Positions 41,606 through 51,286 are shown, numbered from the stretch's first letter. The stretch is DNA of 64,000 nt from Saprospira grandis (GCF_027594745.1 NZ_CP110854.1:1-64000), one strand, 5' to 3'. Notes: generated by a model from the letters alone, not told the origin. A program made the numbers and translations.

Positions 41606-43117
41606 ATGGCCAAAAGGCCCCTATTTATGCAAAAAACCACTACCCTTTTCTTCAGTTTTAGCTTTATTTTTATCCTCCTATCGGCCTGTACCTTTAGCCG
41701 AATTGGGCTGCACATGATGCCCGCCGTTTCCGACTACAAGCTGTTTCCCAAAGATACTATTTTTGCGGCGGCTTCTCCTTCTGCCTCCTTTGTAGAGGCG
41801 CAAAACCCCAATATTTTGCCCCCTTTGGCCCATTGGGTGCCCAAGGATTACCGCAAAGGGGAGGAAAATTGGGCGCAGTTTATGAAAAAAAGCCATAGTA
41901 CGGCCTTTTTGGTCCTTCGCAATGATAGTTTGCTCTTTGAGGATTATGCCAATGGACATAAAAAATATGAGCCGCAGGTCGTTTTTTCTATCTCTAAAGC
42001 CATTACGGCTTTGTTAGTCGGCATTGCCATTGGCGAGGGAAAAATCTCAGCCGAACAGCCCGTTTCTGACTTTATTCCCGAATTTTCGGATCCCGAACGC
42101 CGAGGCATTAAGATTTTTCATTTGCTCAATATGGTTTCGGGTATTGATTTTAAGGATGAACGAGATTTTGGCAAACTGTCGGTCCTCTATTATAATAATG
42201 ACCAAGATAAATATATTCGGAATTTTGATGCCGTAGAGCATCGGCCGGGGACGCATTTTGCCTATAAATCGCTAGCCACCCAGATTTTATCGAGCTGTTT
42301 GGAGACCGCCACCGGCCAAAGCGTGGGCGATTATCTATCGGACAAACTTTGGCAGCCGATGGGCATGGAATGCCCCGCCCTACTTACCGTAGATAGCCGA
42401 GAAGCCGGTAACCAAAGGGCTTTTGGCGGCTTTGCCCTTTGCTCTAGAGATTTGCTCCGCCTTGGCCAACTACTGCTGCACAAAGGCAATTGGCAGGGCC
42501 AACAATTGGTCCCCAAAGATTTTATTGAACAAATTATTAACCGCAAAGAAGATGGCCGCGCCTACTGGGGCTACCGCAACTGCTTTTGGCGAAATGGAGA
42601 CCTAGAAAAGGGCATTTTTCAGGATCGCGACTTTTTTGCCTCTGGCTATTTGGGCCAATTTATTTATGTCAATCCCGACAGAAATTTAGTCGTCATCCGA
42701 CAAGGAAAAAAAGAAAATTTCCTCTGGCGATATGTCTTTAACCGCCTAGCCAGAAGCCTAGATGGCGAAAGTACGGACCTGAACGACCACTGCCAGAATT
42801 TTTCGGCCCAATTTGAAGGCATTTATGCCGCCAAAGATGGAGAAGAAATTCAACTGATTGAACAAAAAGATAAAAAAGGAAACAGTTTCTGGATCTGGAA
42901 GGGGCCCAAAGAGAAAAAACAAAAACTCAAACGATTTGATGGCCTTTGTATTGGTAAAAGAAATTTAAGGACCAAAAAACGCCTAATTTTCAACAAAATA
43001 GGCAATAGTATCCAAGGGTTTCACCTAGATAATCAAGATCAGGTGGACCTCAAGTATTACCAAAAGAAATCAAGTATATCTCTTAAGGGCCGAAAAGCCC
43101 TGATGGCCGAATTTTAA
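41606..43117 (+). CDS. Serine hydrolase of the beta-lactamase (class C) family, lipoprotein
   Basis: The true start is probably the ATG at 41606; the frame is open further left but lies in repeat copy 18. The product of about 503 residues opens with a signal ending FILLSAC, so it is a lipoprotein. The fold is a beta-lactamase/D-aminopeptidase type. The S-x-x-K motif is FSISKAIT and the family segment HLLNMVSGIDF follows. The RPGTHFAYKSLATQIL stretch holds the second active-site element (Y-x-x). Such proteins act as peptidases or esterases on cell-wall or other substrates. The last 110 residues are a separate C-terminal domain. Ends at a terminator. Confidence 0.88.
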   Translation: MAKRPLFMQKTTTLFFSFSFIFILLSACTFSRIGLHMMPAVSDYKLFPKDTIFAAASPSASFVEAQNPNILPPLAHWVPKDYRKGEENWAQFMKKSHSTAFLVLRNDSLLFEDYANGHKKYEPQVVFSISKAITALLVGIAIGEGKISAEQPVSDFIPEFSDPERRGIKIFHLLNMVSGIDFKDERDFGKLSVLYYNNDQDKYIRNFDAVEHRPGTHFAYKSLATQILSSCLETATGQSVGDYLSDKLWQPMGMECPALLTVDSREAGNQRAFGGFALCSRDLLRLGQLLLHKGNWQGQQLVPKDFIEQIINRKEDGRAYWGYRNCFWRNGDLEKGIFQDRDFFASGYLGQFIYVNPDRNLVVIRQGKKENFLWRYVFNRLARSLDGESTDLNDHCQNFSAQFEGIYAAKDGEEIQLIEQKDKKGNSFWIWKGPKEKKQKLKRFDGLCIGKRNLRTKKRLIFNKIGNSIQGFHLDNQDQVDLKYYQKKSSISLKGRKALMAEF

Positions 43118-43153
43118 AAAAAAGCCCCTCGAGCTCGCTCAAGGGGCTTTTTT
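43118..43153 (+). terminator. Terminator of the hydrolase gene
   Basis: AGCCCCT/AGGGGCT stem with a GC-containing loop, followed by T6. Confidence 0.83.
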
Positions 43154-43197
43154 GCGTATATTTTAGGCCTTTTTTTGGACCAAAATACGCCACTATC

Positions 43198-44682
43198 ATG
43201 ATTCTCGCCTTAGACCAAGGAACAAGCAGCTCTAGAGCCCTGCTTTTTGATAAAAATGGCCAATTGCTCGGCCTCGAACAACAAGAATTTCAACAATATT
43301 ATCCCCAAGAAGCTTGGGTAGAACATGATGCCGAAGAAATTTGGCGCTCGCAATTGCAAGTGGCCCAGCGCCTGATCGAAAAAATGCAAATTTCTCCCCA
43401 GGCTATTCAAGCCATTGGCATTACCAACCAAAGAGAAACTACCATTTTATGGGATAAAAAAACGGGCCGCCCCGTTCATAGAGCCATCGTTTGGCAAGAC
43501 CGCCGAACCGCCAGCTATTGCGAAGAACTCAAACAAGCTGGCCATGCCGATTATCTGCGCCAAAAAACGGGCCTGCTAGCCGATGCCTATTTTTCGGCCA
43601 CCAAAATACGCTGGATCCTAGAACATGTTCCCCAAGCCAAAGCCCTAGCCGAAAAAGAACAGCTCTGTTTTGGCACCGTTGATAGCTGGCTGCTCTGGAA
43701 ACTGACCAACGGAAAGGTCCATAAAACCGACCCCAGCAACGCTAGCCGAACCCTACTCTATAATTTACATACTGGAGAATGGGACCCCAAATTGTTGGAT
43801 ATTTTTGGCATTCCCGCTCATATTTTAGCCGAAATTTCAGCCTCTTCTGGCCTTTTTGGCCATACAGATCCCGCTCTTTTTGGGGCAGAAATTCCCATTA
43901 CGGGTATAGCTGGCGACCAACAAGCGGCCCTCTTTGGTCAAGGCTGCTGGCAGGCAGGTAGCGTAAAAAACACCTATGGAACGGGCTGTTTTATGCTGAT
44001 GAATACAGGAAATCAACCCCAAAGCTCAAATTCTGGCTTGCTCACTACGGTAGCTTGGGAAATTGACGGCCAGCGAACTTATGCCCTAGAAGGGGCCGTT
44101 TTTGTGGCCGGTGCCGCCATCCAATGGCTGCGAGATAGCCTGCGCATCCTCGATTCTGCCAAGGATTCTAGCTATTTTGCCCAGCAGGTAGAGGATACGA
44201 ATGGCGTTTATTTTGTCCCCGCTTTTGCCGGTTTGGGCGCCCCTTATTGGGATATGTACGCTCGGGGCGCCATTTTGGGCCTCAGCCGAAGCAGCACAAA
44301 GGCCCATATCGTTCGGGCGGCCCTAGAATCGCTGGCCTATCAGAGCAAAGACCTGCTTTTGGCCATGCAACAAGATGCCCAGCTGCCTTTGGTCCAACTC
44401 AAAGTAGATGGCGGCGCCTCGGCCAATGATTTTCTCATGCAGTTTCAGTCCGATATTCTAGATGCCGAACTGCTACGCCCCAGCCTGCAAGAAACTACCG
44501 CCGCAGGCGCCGCCTATTTGGCCGGTTTGGGCGCTAAGGTCTGGACCAAAAGCGATATTCAGGGCTTTTTGGCCAAACAAGCTCAGTCTTTTCAGCCCAA
44601 TATGCCCGCTGCCGATCGAGAAAAACGCTATGCCCGCTGGCTAAAAGCCGTCTCTAGAACTCGAAATTGGGCAGAGGAATAG
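43198..44682 (+). CDS. glpK: Glycerol kinase
   Basis: Phosphorylates glycerol with ATP to glycerol-3-phosphate. The 494-residue product is the normal length and has FGGY-kinase signatures: ILALDQGTSSSRALLFD at the N-terminus, WQDRRTASYCEEL, GDQQAALFGQG, NTYGTGCFML, and the C-terminal GGASANDFLMQFQSDIL. The glycerol-binding Arg/Glu in NQRETTILWD are present. It is a single gene without an adjacent glpF or glpD. Confidence 0.96.
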   Translation: MILALDQGTSSSRALLFDKNGQLLGLEQQEFQQYYPQEAWVEHDAEEIWRSQLQVAQRLIEKMQISPQAIQAIGITNQRETTILWDKKTGRPVHRAIVWQDRRTASYCEELKQAGHADYLRQKTGLLADAYFSATKIRWILEHVPQAKALAEKEQLCFGTVDSWLLWKLTNGKVHKTDPSNASRTLLYNLHTGEWDPKLLDIFGIPAHILAEISASSGLFGHTDPALFGAEIPITGIAGDQQAALFGQGCWQAGSVKNTYGTGCFMLMNTGNQPQSSNSGLLTTVAWEIDGQRTYALEGAVFVAGAAIQWLRDSLRILDSAKDSSYFAQQVEDTNGVYFVPAFAGLGAPYWDMYARGAILGLSRSSTKAHIVRAALESLAYQSKDLLLAMQQDAQLPLVQLKVDGGASANDFLMQFQSDILDAELLRPSLQETTAAGAAYLAGLGAKVWTKSDIQGFLAKQAQSFQPNMPAADREKRYARWLKAVSRTRNWAEE

Positions 44683-44693
44683 TGTTTTATTTA

Positions 44694-44840
44694 TTTTTTG
44701 GGGCTTGCCCGCCCATTGGGCGGGCCGGGCTGTTTCGCAGCTCGCTGTTCGCTCGGCCCTTCAGCGCTTTCAGCGCTTCGGTCTGGCCTGACGGCCACTG
44801 CTGTCCATCCCTAAGCCTGCGGCGGCTTCGCCGCCTGCAA
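44694..44840 (+). repeat. GC-rich hairpin element, copy 19
   Basis: Closing stem GGCTT/AAGCC, first hairpin CCCGCCC/GGGCGGG with an ATT loop, third GGCC..GGCC, distal GGCGGC/GCCGCC. A TTGGACC follows at about 44849. Confidence 0.87.
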
Positions 44841-44853
44841 AACGCAGTTGGAC

Positions 44854-46263
44854 CTAATCGTAGCTCAGGCGGACCAAACGAAACTTATTGTTCCGCTCAC
44901 TAATGGCTAAGGTCGTTTTTGCAGAAACCTGTTTCGCCCGCTGAAAATCAGGCAAAATCCCCGAACGCTTTTCTCCAAATAGCCGCTGCCGCTCGGCCTG
45001 CCCACTTGCATCTACCGTATATTCATATACTCGGCCCAAATAGCGAATTTCATCATTGTAAATAAACCGCAGATGACGAGCCGTTTTCATCAGAAAAAAA
45101 GAAGAATAGCGGCCCTCATCATTTTCTGATTTTTGCTGCTTAAACAAAACCTCCTGCCAATGTAATTGGCCAGAGGGATGCACAGAAGTTAGCAAAATAT
45201 TCTCATAGAGGTAATCCGTTTGCTGCGCTGGGAGATGGTCCTGATAATAGGTTCTATGGTTGTTATAATTATACTTTCGGTAGCGCTCGGCCACCAATAA
45301 AATGCCGCCATCTCGGCGGGGAATGAGCTCTCGCAAACGAAGGTATTCTACTCGCCGCAGGTTTTTTCGCTTTTGGCCCGTTAGGCTACGGATTAAGGTA
45401 TCGGGAAAAGGATGGAATTTTAGCAAAGCCTCTTCTTGCATATCATAACGCAGGTAAAATAAGCCTTCTACCTCATTGCCCGATTGATAATAAAGTCCCC
45501 CAATCAATAACTGTTGGTTGAGCTCATCATAATCTACTAGGTATTCATCTGTTTTGGCTTGGGCAAAATCAATTTTATGTTTTTTGCGCTCGCCTTGGGC
45601 AGAAATACTGAAGAGCAAAAAATGGTGGTCCTCTCGCCGCAGGCGATTATGAAACTCGAATAATAAGAGGGCCTGTCCCGAATTACAAATGACAATATGC
45701 TCCAAACGCTTAAAGTTCTTTATCTCAAAATCTTTAAGGCTATACTCCCAACGCAGCTGCCGATCGGCCAAATTATAGCAGCCCCATTCTATTTCTCGGT
45801 TATTCACCTTATGAAAGACCAATAATTCGGATTTATCTTGAGAGAGCTCCCAGCGCAAATCCCGATAAGGCACAAAATACTTAAAGAGCAAAAGGGCCTC
45901 ATCAGCTAATTCTTGGCCCTCTGCTCCTATCTCCTTCATACGGATTTCCGTATTGCCATCAAAGTGCATAGCATAGATGAGCTGAAAGCGGTCCTTTTGC
46001 TGCAAACTCTCCATAAAGAGCAAACCTGCACGTGGATAGCTAATTGTGGCCTCCCATTCCTCTTCTAGGTTCATCCGGAAGCTATGAATGCCATGCTCCT
46101 TGCCTGGCCCTTCTCGATACACATAATAAAGGCTATCAATTTGGCCCAAAACAAAGCAATCTTTGTCTCGGCCCATACTATAAGCGGGCGAGCTAGTTAG
46201 CTGTTGTGCCCAAAGGGCCGAGCAACTCATAAGAAAACTGAAAATAAAAGGGATAAGCTTCAT
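44854..46263 (-). CDS. Hypothetical secreted protein
   Basis: A 469-residue exported protein with a signal peptide (MKLIPFIFSFLMSCSALWAQ). The mature part has regular strand-rich units, for example YYVYREGPGKEHGIHSFRMN, RLEHIVICNSGQALLLFEFHN, DELNQQLLIGGLYYQSG and IPRRDGGILLVAERYRKYNYNNH. This suggests a beta-propeller of 6-8 blades, as in many Bacteroidota secreted proteins of unknown role. No catalytic residues stand out. It is a single minus-strand gene, convergent with glpK and repeat copy 19. Confidence 0.75.
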   Translation of the reverse strand: MKLIPFIFSFLMSCSALWAQQLTSSPAYSMGRDKDCFVLGQIDSLYYVYREGPGKEHGIHSFRMNLEEEWEATISYPRAGLLFMESLQQKDRFQLIYAMHFDGNTEIRMKEIGAEGQELADEALLLFKYFVPYRDLRWELSQDKSELLVFHKVNNREIEWGCYNLADRQLRWEYSLKDFEIKNFKRLEHIVICNSGQALLLFEFHNRLRREDHHFLLFSISAQGERKKHKIDFAQAKTDEYLVDYDELNQQLLIGGLYYQSGNEVEGLFYLRYDMQEEALLKFHPFPDTLIRSLTGQKRKNLRRVEYLRLRELIPRRDGGILLVAERYRKYNYNNHRTYYQDHLPAQQTDYLYENILLTSVHPSGQLHWQEVLFKQQKSENDEGRYSSFFLMKTARHLRFIYNDEIRYLGRVYEYTVDASGQAERQRLFGEKRSGILPDFQRAKQVSAKTTLAISERNNKFRLVRLSYD

Positions 46264-46331
46264 AAAAGGAGTTTTTAAGGAAGTTCATTGTCCGTACAAT
46301 TTAAAAGTGCTAATTTTGGCCCAAATTATTA

Positions 46332-46470
46332 CAGTTGGGCGCTAGCGCAATTGGCCTAGCGATGTGCAGCAGTGGCCGAAGGCCAGACCCAGGCGGCAAA
46401 GCCGCCGCAGGGCCGAGCGAACAGCGAGCTGCGAAACGTAGCGCCCGCCGAAGGCGGGAGGCCCCAAAAA
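46332..46470 (-). repeat. GC-rich hairpin element, copy 20
   Basis: Short subtype, closing stem GGCCT/AGGCC, first hairpin CCCGCC/GGCGGG with a TTC loop, second GGCGGC/GCCGCC with a TTT loop. The T-run end is 29 bp from the start of the TPR gene. Confidence 0.88.
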
Positions 46471-46499
46471 AGAACAAAAAAAATCTAAAAAAAGATATT

Positions 46500-47552
46500 A
46501 TGCGCATCTATTCCTTTCTTCTATTCTTTGGACTTAGCTGGCTATTTGGCGCCTGTAGTGCTGAAAATGTAAACGAATCGCCACAACAAAGCTACGATAT
46601 TCCGGCCATTGACCAACTGAGCCAGATGATAGCCAAAAGCCCCAAAGATGCTAGTCTGTATGCCGATCGTTCTCGTGCATTTTGGGAGGCCGAATTGTAT
46701 AAAGAAGCCGAATTGGATGCTGAAAAAGCCTTGGCTCTAGACTCTTCTAAGGTAGAATATTATGCCGTTTTGGCCGATGCCTATTTTGATAATCAGCATT
46801 CGCTCTCGGCGATTAAGGTCTTGGAAAAAGCCATAGATCGCTTTCCGCAAGCGGTTCCCCTTTATTTAAAATTGGCCGAAATGCAGAATATTGTCAAGCA
46901 GTATCAGGAGGGAATGCTTGTTTTAGATAAGCTAGAAAAAATACAGCCCAGCCAGCCCGATGCCCTTTATTTGAGAGGCAGCATGCTTAGAGATATGGGC
47001 GATACCCTCAAGGCCCTAGAAAGTTTTCAGGCTACGGTAGAACAGGATGCCGATTATTTGGATGCCTATATGCAGTTGGCCATTTTGGGCGATAAAATAG
47101 ATGCGCCTTATACGGTCAGCTATATTGATAATGTGTTGCGGATTGATTCTACCTATGAGGATGCGCTTTTGCTCAAAGCCCAATATTATCATTTCCGCTC
47201 TAAGTATGAAGAGGCAGAGGCGGCTTATGAGCAAGGGATTTTGCGGCAGCCCATGAGCCCCAACCTCAACTATAACTTGGCCCTAATGTATTTGGAGCAA
47301 GGAGATCAGGCGGCCAAACAAACAGAAAAAGCGCAAGACTTTTTTAATAAAGCCCTGCGCCATTTTGACAATGCCACAAAGTTTGACCCTCAATTTGCAA
47401 ATGCCTACTATTATAAAGGCCTTGCGGCAGAACGTTTGGGCAAAAAAGAAATGGCCCTCCAAGAGTATGAGAATGCTCTAAGAATGGAAGTCTTTTTGAG
47501 AGTGATAGAACCCAGCACCGTAGAAGCGGCCATAGCTCGCCTACGTATTTAA
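46500..47552 (+). CDS. TPR-repeat lipoprotein
   Basis: The start is the ATG at 46500; upstream open frame lies in repeat copy 20. The product has 350 residues and a signal peptide ending FGAC, so it is a lipoprotein. It is then built of tetratricopeptide repeats: AFWEAELYKEAELDAEKALALDS, ADAYFDNQHSLSAIKVLEKAI, LEKIQPSQPDALYLRGS, YYHFRSKYEEAEAAYEQGI and YYYKGLAAERLGKKEMALQEYENAL. Eight or more units are likely. TPR lipoproteins in this phylum often take part in outer-membrane assembly or gliding complexes. No partner is indicated. The stop overlaps the convergent small gene by 4 bp. Confidence 0.85.
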   Translation: MRIYSFLLFFGLSWLFGACSAENVNESPQQSYDIPAIDQLSQMIAKSPKDASLYADRSRAFWEAELYKEAELDAEKALALDSSKVEYYAVLADAYFDNQHSLSAIKVLEKAIDRFPQAVPLYLKLAEMQNIVKQYQEGMLVLDKLEKIQPSQPDALYLRGSMLRDMGDTLKALESFQATVEQDADYLDAYMQLAILGDKIDAPYTVSYIDNVLRIDSTYEDALLLKAQYYHFRSKYEEAEAAYEQGILRQPMSPNLNYNLALMYLEQGDQAAKQTEKAQDFFNKALRHFDNATKFDPQFANAYYYKGLAAERLGKKEMALQEYENALRMEVFLRVIEPSTVEAAIARLRI

Positions 47553-47746
47553 TCTTCTGACTGTTCGTCTTCTTCCTCTCCCTCTCTTTCTCTGAGTTTC
47601 TTGTCATCAACATTTTCGTTGAGAAAGTCATTCAGGCGATCAATAGAAAAAGAGCTCTTAATTTCGCCAAACTCATTGATGTGGATTTCGAAACCCTCAA
47701 GATCTTTATGCATCTTGGGGGTTTTCCCTTTTTTATTCTTGCTCAT
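47549..47746 (-). CDS. Conserved small basic-acidic protein (65 aa)
   Basis: A 65-residue protein: a basic start (MSKNKKGKTPKMHKDL), a folded middle with strand and helix pattern (GFEIHINEFGEIKSSFSIDRLNDFL) and a very acidic tail (REREGEEEDEQSED). From memory this is a conserved hypothetical of Bacteroidota with the MHKDLEGF and NENVDDKKL motifs; no function known. It ends inside the last codons of the TPR gene (4-bp convergent overlap), with no terminator hairpin between. Confidence 0.8.
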   Translation of the reverse strand: MSKNKKGKTPKMHKDLEGFEIHINEFGEIKSSFSIDRLNDFLNENVDDKKLREREGEEEDEQSED

Positions 47747-47788
47747 AATTAGTTATTTTGATGAGTCTAAACTAAAGCTTTAAATTTT

Positions 47789-48775
47789 ATGCTGCAAATC
47801 TCCCCTTATCTATTTTTTCTGTTGCTCTTTGCGTCGCCTTTATTTGGGCAGCAACTTCCGCTTAGCCAGGAGTATCAGCAGCAGGCCTTTTTTCTCAACC
47901 CTGCCAGTCTGGGCCAAGAAGGCGTTCAGCAAATACAGTTGGGCTACAAACAACAATGGCTAAATATGCCCGAATCGCCCAGAACGGCCAGTTTGGCCTA
48001 TCAACATTGGGCGGAAGATAAAAATATGGCTTGGGGATTGGCCTTGCAACAAGACAGAACGGGCCCTAGTTCCTATACGGCCCTACAATTTTCTTATGCC
48101 TACCAATTGCAGCTCGGCAAGGTCCAAAAAGGCGAGTTTGGGCATCGCTTAAATTTGGGCCTTAGCTTATCGGCTTTGCACTATCAGCTTCGGGGGCAAG
48201 ATTTATCGGCCCTAGACCCCAATGATCCGCTGATTATTCAGAACAATGAAAGCCAATTATTGCCCGAAGCCGCCTTGGGGGCCCTTTATCAAACAGAGCA
48301 ATTTCAGCTGGGCTTTTCGGTCCCTCAGATTTTGGGCCTAAAGCTCCGCTTTTCTGATGGGCAAGCCCTATCTGACCTCAGAAGAGTGGCCCATATTTAT
48401 TTGCATGCCGCAACCAAAATTGATTTTTATTCGAGCAGTTTTAGAAAGGCTGGAGATGCCCCCAAACACCGAATTATTCCCCAGATTTGGTTTAGATATG
48501 CCCTCAATTCTCCCTTTGGGGTCATGCTAAATGCCCAATATATCTATGACCAACGCTTTTTGCTGGGCCTAGGCTATGGCAGCGAGGGCAGCCTGATGGT
48601 TTCCCTGGGCACAACGGTTAAACAACGCTATCGGATTAGCTATATTTTTAGCCAAACCGCCAGCAATTTGGGACCACAACTGGGCAGTAATCATGAGCTG
48701 CTCTTGGCCTACACCCTTTTTGCCAATGGAAAAGGCTGGCAACAGCCAGCCATCAGCTCCATTTGGGCCAAATAA
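47789..48775 (+). CDS. PorP/SprF family outer-membrane protein
   Basis: Outer-membrane beta-barrel of the PorP/SprF family, linked to type IX secretion and, in the SprF case, to adhesin export for gliding. The product has 328 residues: signal peptide (about 1-20, FASPLFGQ), then the family start QLPLSQEYQQQAFFLNPASLGQEG, SLAYQHWAEDKNMAWGLALQQD, and a barrel of alternating strands to the end. SprF genes usually follow a giant adhesin gene; none is here, but an OmpA protein lies downstream on the other strand. Many PorP/SprF paralogues exist in this phylum, so the partner is unknown. Confidence 0.9.
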   Translation: MLQISPYLFFLLLFASPLFGQQLPLSQEYQQQAFFLNPASLGQEGVQQIQLGYKQQWLNMPESPRTASLAYQHWAEDKNMAWGLALQQDRTGPSSYTALQFSYAYQLQLGKVQKGEFGHRLNLGLSLSALHYQLRGQDLSALDPNDPLIIQNNESQLLPEAALGALYQTEQFQLGFSVPQILGLKLRFSDGQALSDLRRVAHIYLHAATKIDFYSSSFRKAGDAPKHRIIPQIWFRYALNSPFGVMLNAQYIYDQRFLLGLGYGSEGSLMVSLGTTVKQRYRISYIFSQTASNLGPQLGSNHELLLAYTLFANGKGWQQPAISSIWAK

Positions 48776-48880
48776 CCAGTTGGACCAAAAAATGTTTAGT
48801 AAAACTCCTCTTTATTTGAATAAAATTCTATTTTTGTTTTGTCCACCTACTTATAGGTTGGTGAATCAACAAGTGTTTGA

Positions 48881-48910
48881 GGGGTTGTCTGCAAAGACAG
48901 CCCCTTTTTT
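48881..48910 (+). terminator. Terminator after the PorP/SprF gene
   Basis: GGGGTTGTCT/AGACAGCCCC hairpin and T6. The T-run overlaps the 3' end of the convergent OmpA gene. Confidence 0.8.
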
Positions 48911-49964
48911 ATTGGGCCAAGGCCTTGATCTCAATTCTCCAGTTTTTGGCCCTTTTTTTATCGCTATCATTGGCATTGATATTTTGGCTGCTGCCTCGGC
49001 CTTTTAGTTGCAGCTGCTTGGCCGATACGCCCTTGGCCACCAAATAATCCACTACGCTTTTGGCTCTAGCCTCCGAAAAAAGGCGATTGCTGCCCTCATC
49101 TCCGCTGTTGTCGGTATGACCAGAGATTTCAAATTTTTGCGCTGGAAAACGCCCTAGGTTTTCAGCTAATTCATCCAAAATGGGCAAGCTTTCCGCTTTG
49201 AGGCGCTCTGTGGCCTTTTCAAAAACGATATTTTTGAGCCAAAGCCGTTCTTCGGCCTTAAATTCTTGGCCCTTTTGGTAGCTGGCCAAATCTACCTGCC
49301 CCTTAAAGAGGGTTACCGAAGCCCAATCTATATAAATATAGGCGCAATCTCCTTTGGCCCAATTTCGCATACTGAGCTCATTATTGTCCATAAAGTTTCC
49401 TAAAGTGAGGTAGCGCTCGCCCCCTTCTGCCTTATAAATTGCCGAAATTTCCTGCCATTGATACTGCTCCTGAATCAGCCCATTATCGGCTCGCAGCTTT
49501 AGAGAAGGCCCTGGCAAACTCGCATATCCTTCTTGTTTTTGGGGCGCTAGGCTATCAAAACGCAGCCCCAGTTCATCTATAGGGGTATAACAAAAACGGA
49601 TAGGCCGCCGAACTCTCATTTTGACCAAATAGTCTGTATTGGCCAGAAGAGGACTTTCCAATTCTCCGGTCAGATATTCGCCTTCTTTGGCCAAGCCCAA
49701 GCCTGCATAGACCTTGCCCTCTGCGGGGGCAGGCATTTTTAGGGCCTGCAAATAGGTTTTTCGCTCAGGCAATAAGGGACAGCCCGGATTAAAAAAATTG
49801 ACCTGCCCAGCTGTAAGCTGCCAAGCCGAGGGCATCGACACCAATTCGGTGCTGTCATCACAATGACAACCCTCTTCAAAAGAAGGGTTTTTAAGTAGGT
49901 TTTCTTGGGCAAAAAGTCCCTGGCCCAAGGCCAATAGAAAAGCAGAAAAAAGAAATTGACGCAT
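48909..49964 (-). CDS. Secreted OmpA-family protein with N-terminal carbohydrate-binding-like domain
   Basis: A 351-residue exported protein. The signal peptide (about 1-19) ends GLFAQ. Residues about 22-215 start with NLLKNPSFEEGC, the opening of galactose-binding-like jellyroll domains, and end with DWASVTLFKG. Residues about 235-351 form an OmpA peptidoglycan-binding domain with ISGHTDNSGDEGSNRLFSEARAKSVVDYL and LKGRGSS. This domain order is common in Bacteroidota outer-membrane proteins that tether to the wall. It is convergent with the PorP/SprF gene. Confidence 0.88.
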   Translation of the reverse strand: MRQFLFSAFLLALGQGLFAQENLLKNPSFEEGCHCDDSTELVSMPSAWQLTAGQVNFFNPGCPLLPERKTYLQALKMPAPAEGKVYAGLGLAKEGEYLTGELESPLLANTDYLVKMRVRRPIRFCYTPIDELGLRFDSLAPQKQEGYASLPGPSLKLRADNGLIQEQYQWQEISAIYKAEGGERYLTLGNFMDNNELSMRNWAKGDCAYIYIDWASVTLFKGQVDLASYQKGQEFKAEERLWLKNIVFEKATERLKAESLPILDELAENLGRFPAQKFEISGHTDNSGDEGSNRLFSEARAKSVVDYLVAKGVSAKQLQLKGRGSSQNINANDSDKKRAKNWRIEIKALAQ

Positions 49965-49978
49965 AAGTTTTATTTTTT

Positions 49979-50141
49979 GTTTTTGGGGCTTGCCCGCCCT
50001 GCGGGCGGGCCGGGCTGTTCAGGGGCTCGCAAGCCTGCTCGGCCCTGCAGTTTTTTTCGCTTCGCTTCAAAAAACTTGGGTCTGCGGCTGCGCCGCCCCC
50101 CTTTCCATCCCTAAGCCGGCGGCTGCGCCGCCTCTAGGTCC
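49979..50141 (+). repeat. GC-rich hairpin element, copy 21 (inverted pair with copy 22)
   Basis: Closing stem GGCTT/AAGCC, first hairpin CCCGCCC/GGGCGGG with a TGC loop, second AGTTTTTT/AAAAAACT, third GCGGC/GCCGC with a TGC loop, distal GGCGGC/GCCGCC. Confidence 0.88.
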
Positions 50142-50223
50142 ATAAAGTCCTTTTCACTCTAAGAATACATAATGATGCCAAAAAGTTAGTAGTCTCTTGC
50201 CAAGATTTTTGCATTTTGCGTTT

Positions 50224-50375
50224 CTACAGGCGGCGAAGCCGCCGCAGGCCCAGCGCTGCGGAGCGGTGGCCGCAGGCCAGACCAAAGCCGCCTTTGGCGG
50301 CTGAAGGGCCGAGCGAATAGCGAGCCGCGCAGCATAGCGGCGGCCAGCTTGCTGGCCGCGGGCCCCAAAAAAAAA
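50224..50375 (-). repeat. GC-rich hairpin element, copy 22 (inverted pair with copy 21)
   Basis: Third subtype. Closing stem GGCCC/GGGCC, first hairpin GCGGCCAGC/GCTGGCCGC. The copy 21-22 pair encloses 82 bp without a gene. Confidence 0.87.
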
Positions 50376-50437
50376 GGACCAAAACACAAAAGTGCTTGGT
50401 CCTAAAAGATGAACTCTTTATTTATTGTGACAGCAGT

Positions 50438-51244
50438 TTATTCTCCGCCACCAATAGTATAGGTCAGACCAACAGTAAGTCCACCCATTACGTTATAAGC
50501 CGTGCCGCGAGAAGCAGAACCTGCATCATCGGGGAAGGCAGAAGGGTTGGTTGAAGGGAAAGGAAGTAGTTGATTAGCTACACTATAACCTGCACTATAT
50601 GCATCTTCGCCTTCGGGGTTGGTCAATGAGCCAGAAAGGTGGAAAAGCACCAAAATTTTCATATTTTCATCTACGTTGATAGCTCCACCCATTTCTAGGG
50701 TAGCCCCGATAACCACATCATTGTAGATTTTATAGTTTCCGCCAGTCAGTTTCTCCACCTCCATCAAATCAATATCTTCACGATCTACACGAAGAGCTGC
50801 ACCACTATTTTCCTCATAGTTATAAACGGCCTTGCTCAGAAAATCTAGGTGAGGGCCAAAACGGAAATAAGAAGTGAAAGAGCCTTCAGTGCTTCCATTA
50901 AATTTTAGCAAAACGGGGACACGGACATAAGTCAATTTACGAGAGTATACATCCATCTCGTCCTTGTTGCTTGAAGAGGCTTTATTGATGTAATTTTGGC
51001 CTTGTTGAGAAAGGTTTAGCCCAACTTGAAGGCCCATACCTTCTGTGAAATTGATGCCTAGATGAGCGCCAGCATTGTAGCCAAAAGTGGCTTGTAGATC
51101 CATTTCATCGCCTTGGGCAAAATCTTCATCATTGATGATCCAGCTAGTGGCAGGCGTGAAAGTGACGCCAAATTCTAGGCCTTTTTGGGCAAAACCAAAC
51201 TGTGCAGCCATTAGAAAAAGAGCTAGTAAACTTAGGTTACGCAT
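50438..51244 (-). CDS. Outer-membrane beta-barrel protein (PorT-like)
   Basis: The start is the ATG at 51244 (MRNLSLLALFLMAAQFGFAQ), a signal peptide; the frame opens 26 codons upstream without one. The product has 268 residues. The mature part begins KGLEFGVTFTPATSW and alternates amphipathic strands with Gly/Asn turns (GYNAGAHLGINFTEGMGLQVGLNLSQQG; RVPVLLKFNG; GLTVGLTYTIGGGE) as in the PorT/OmpW-like beta-barrels of Bacteroidota. PorT itself supports type IX secretion, but this may be any of many paralogues. A TAATTTTG box lies 43 bp upstream of the start on this strand. Confidence 0.83.
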   Translation of the reverse strand: MRNLSLLALFLMAAQFGFAQKGLEFGVTFTPATSWIINDEDFAQGDEMDLQATFGYNAGAHLGINFTEGMGLQVGLNLSQQGQNYINKASSSNKDEMDVYSRKLTYVRVPVLLKFNGSTEGSFTSYFRFGPHLDFLSKAVYNYEENSGAALRVDREDIDLMEVEKLTGGNYKIYNDVVIGATLEMGGAINVDENMKILVLFHLSGSLTNPEGEDAYSAGYSVANQLLPFPSTNPSAFPDDAGSASRGTAYNVMGGLTVGLTYTIGGGE

Positions 51245-51286
51245 TGTTTTTCTTGGTGTTAAGGTGATTAAATATGTTGTGTGCGG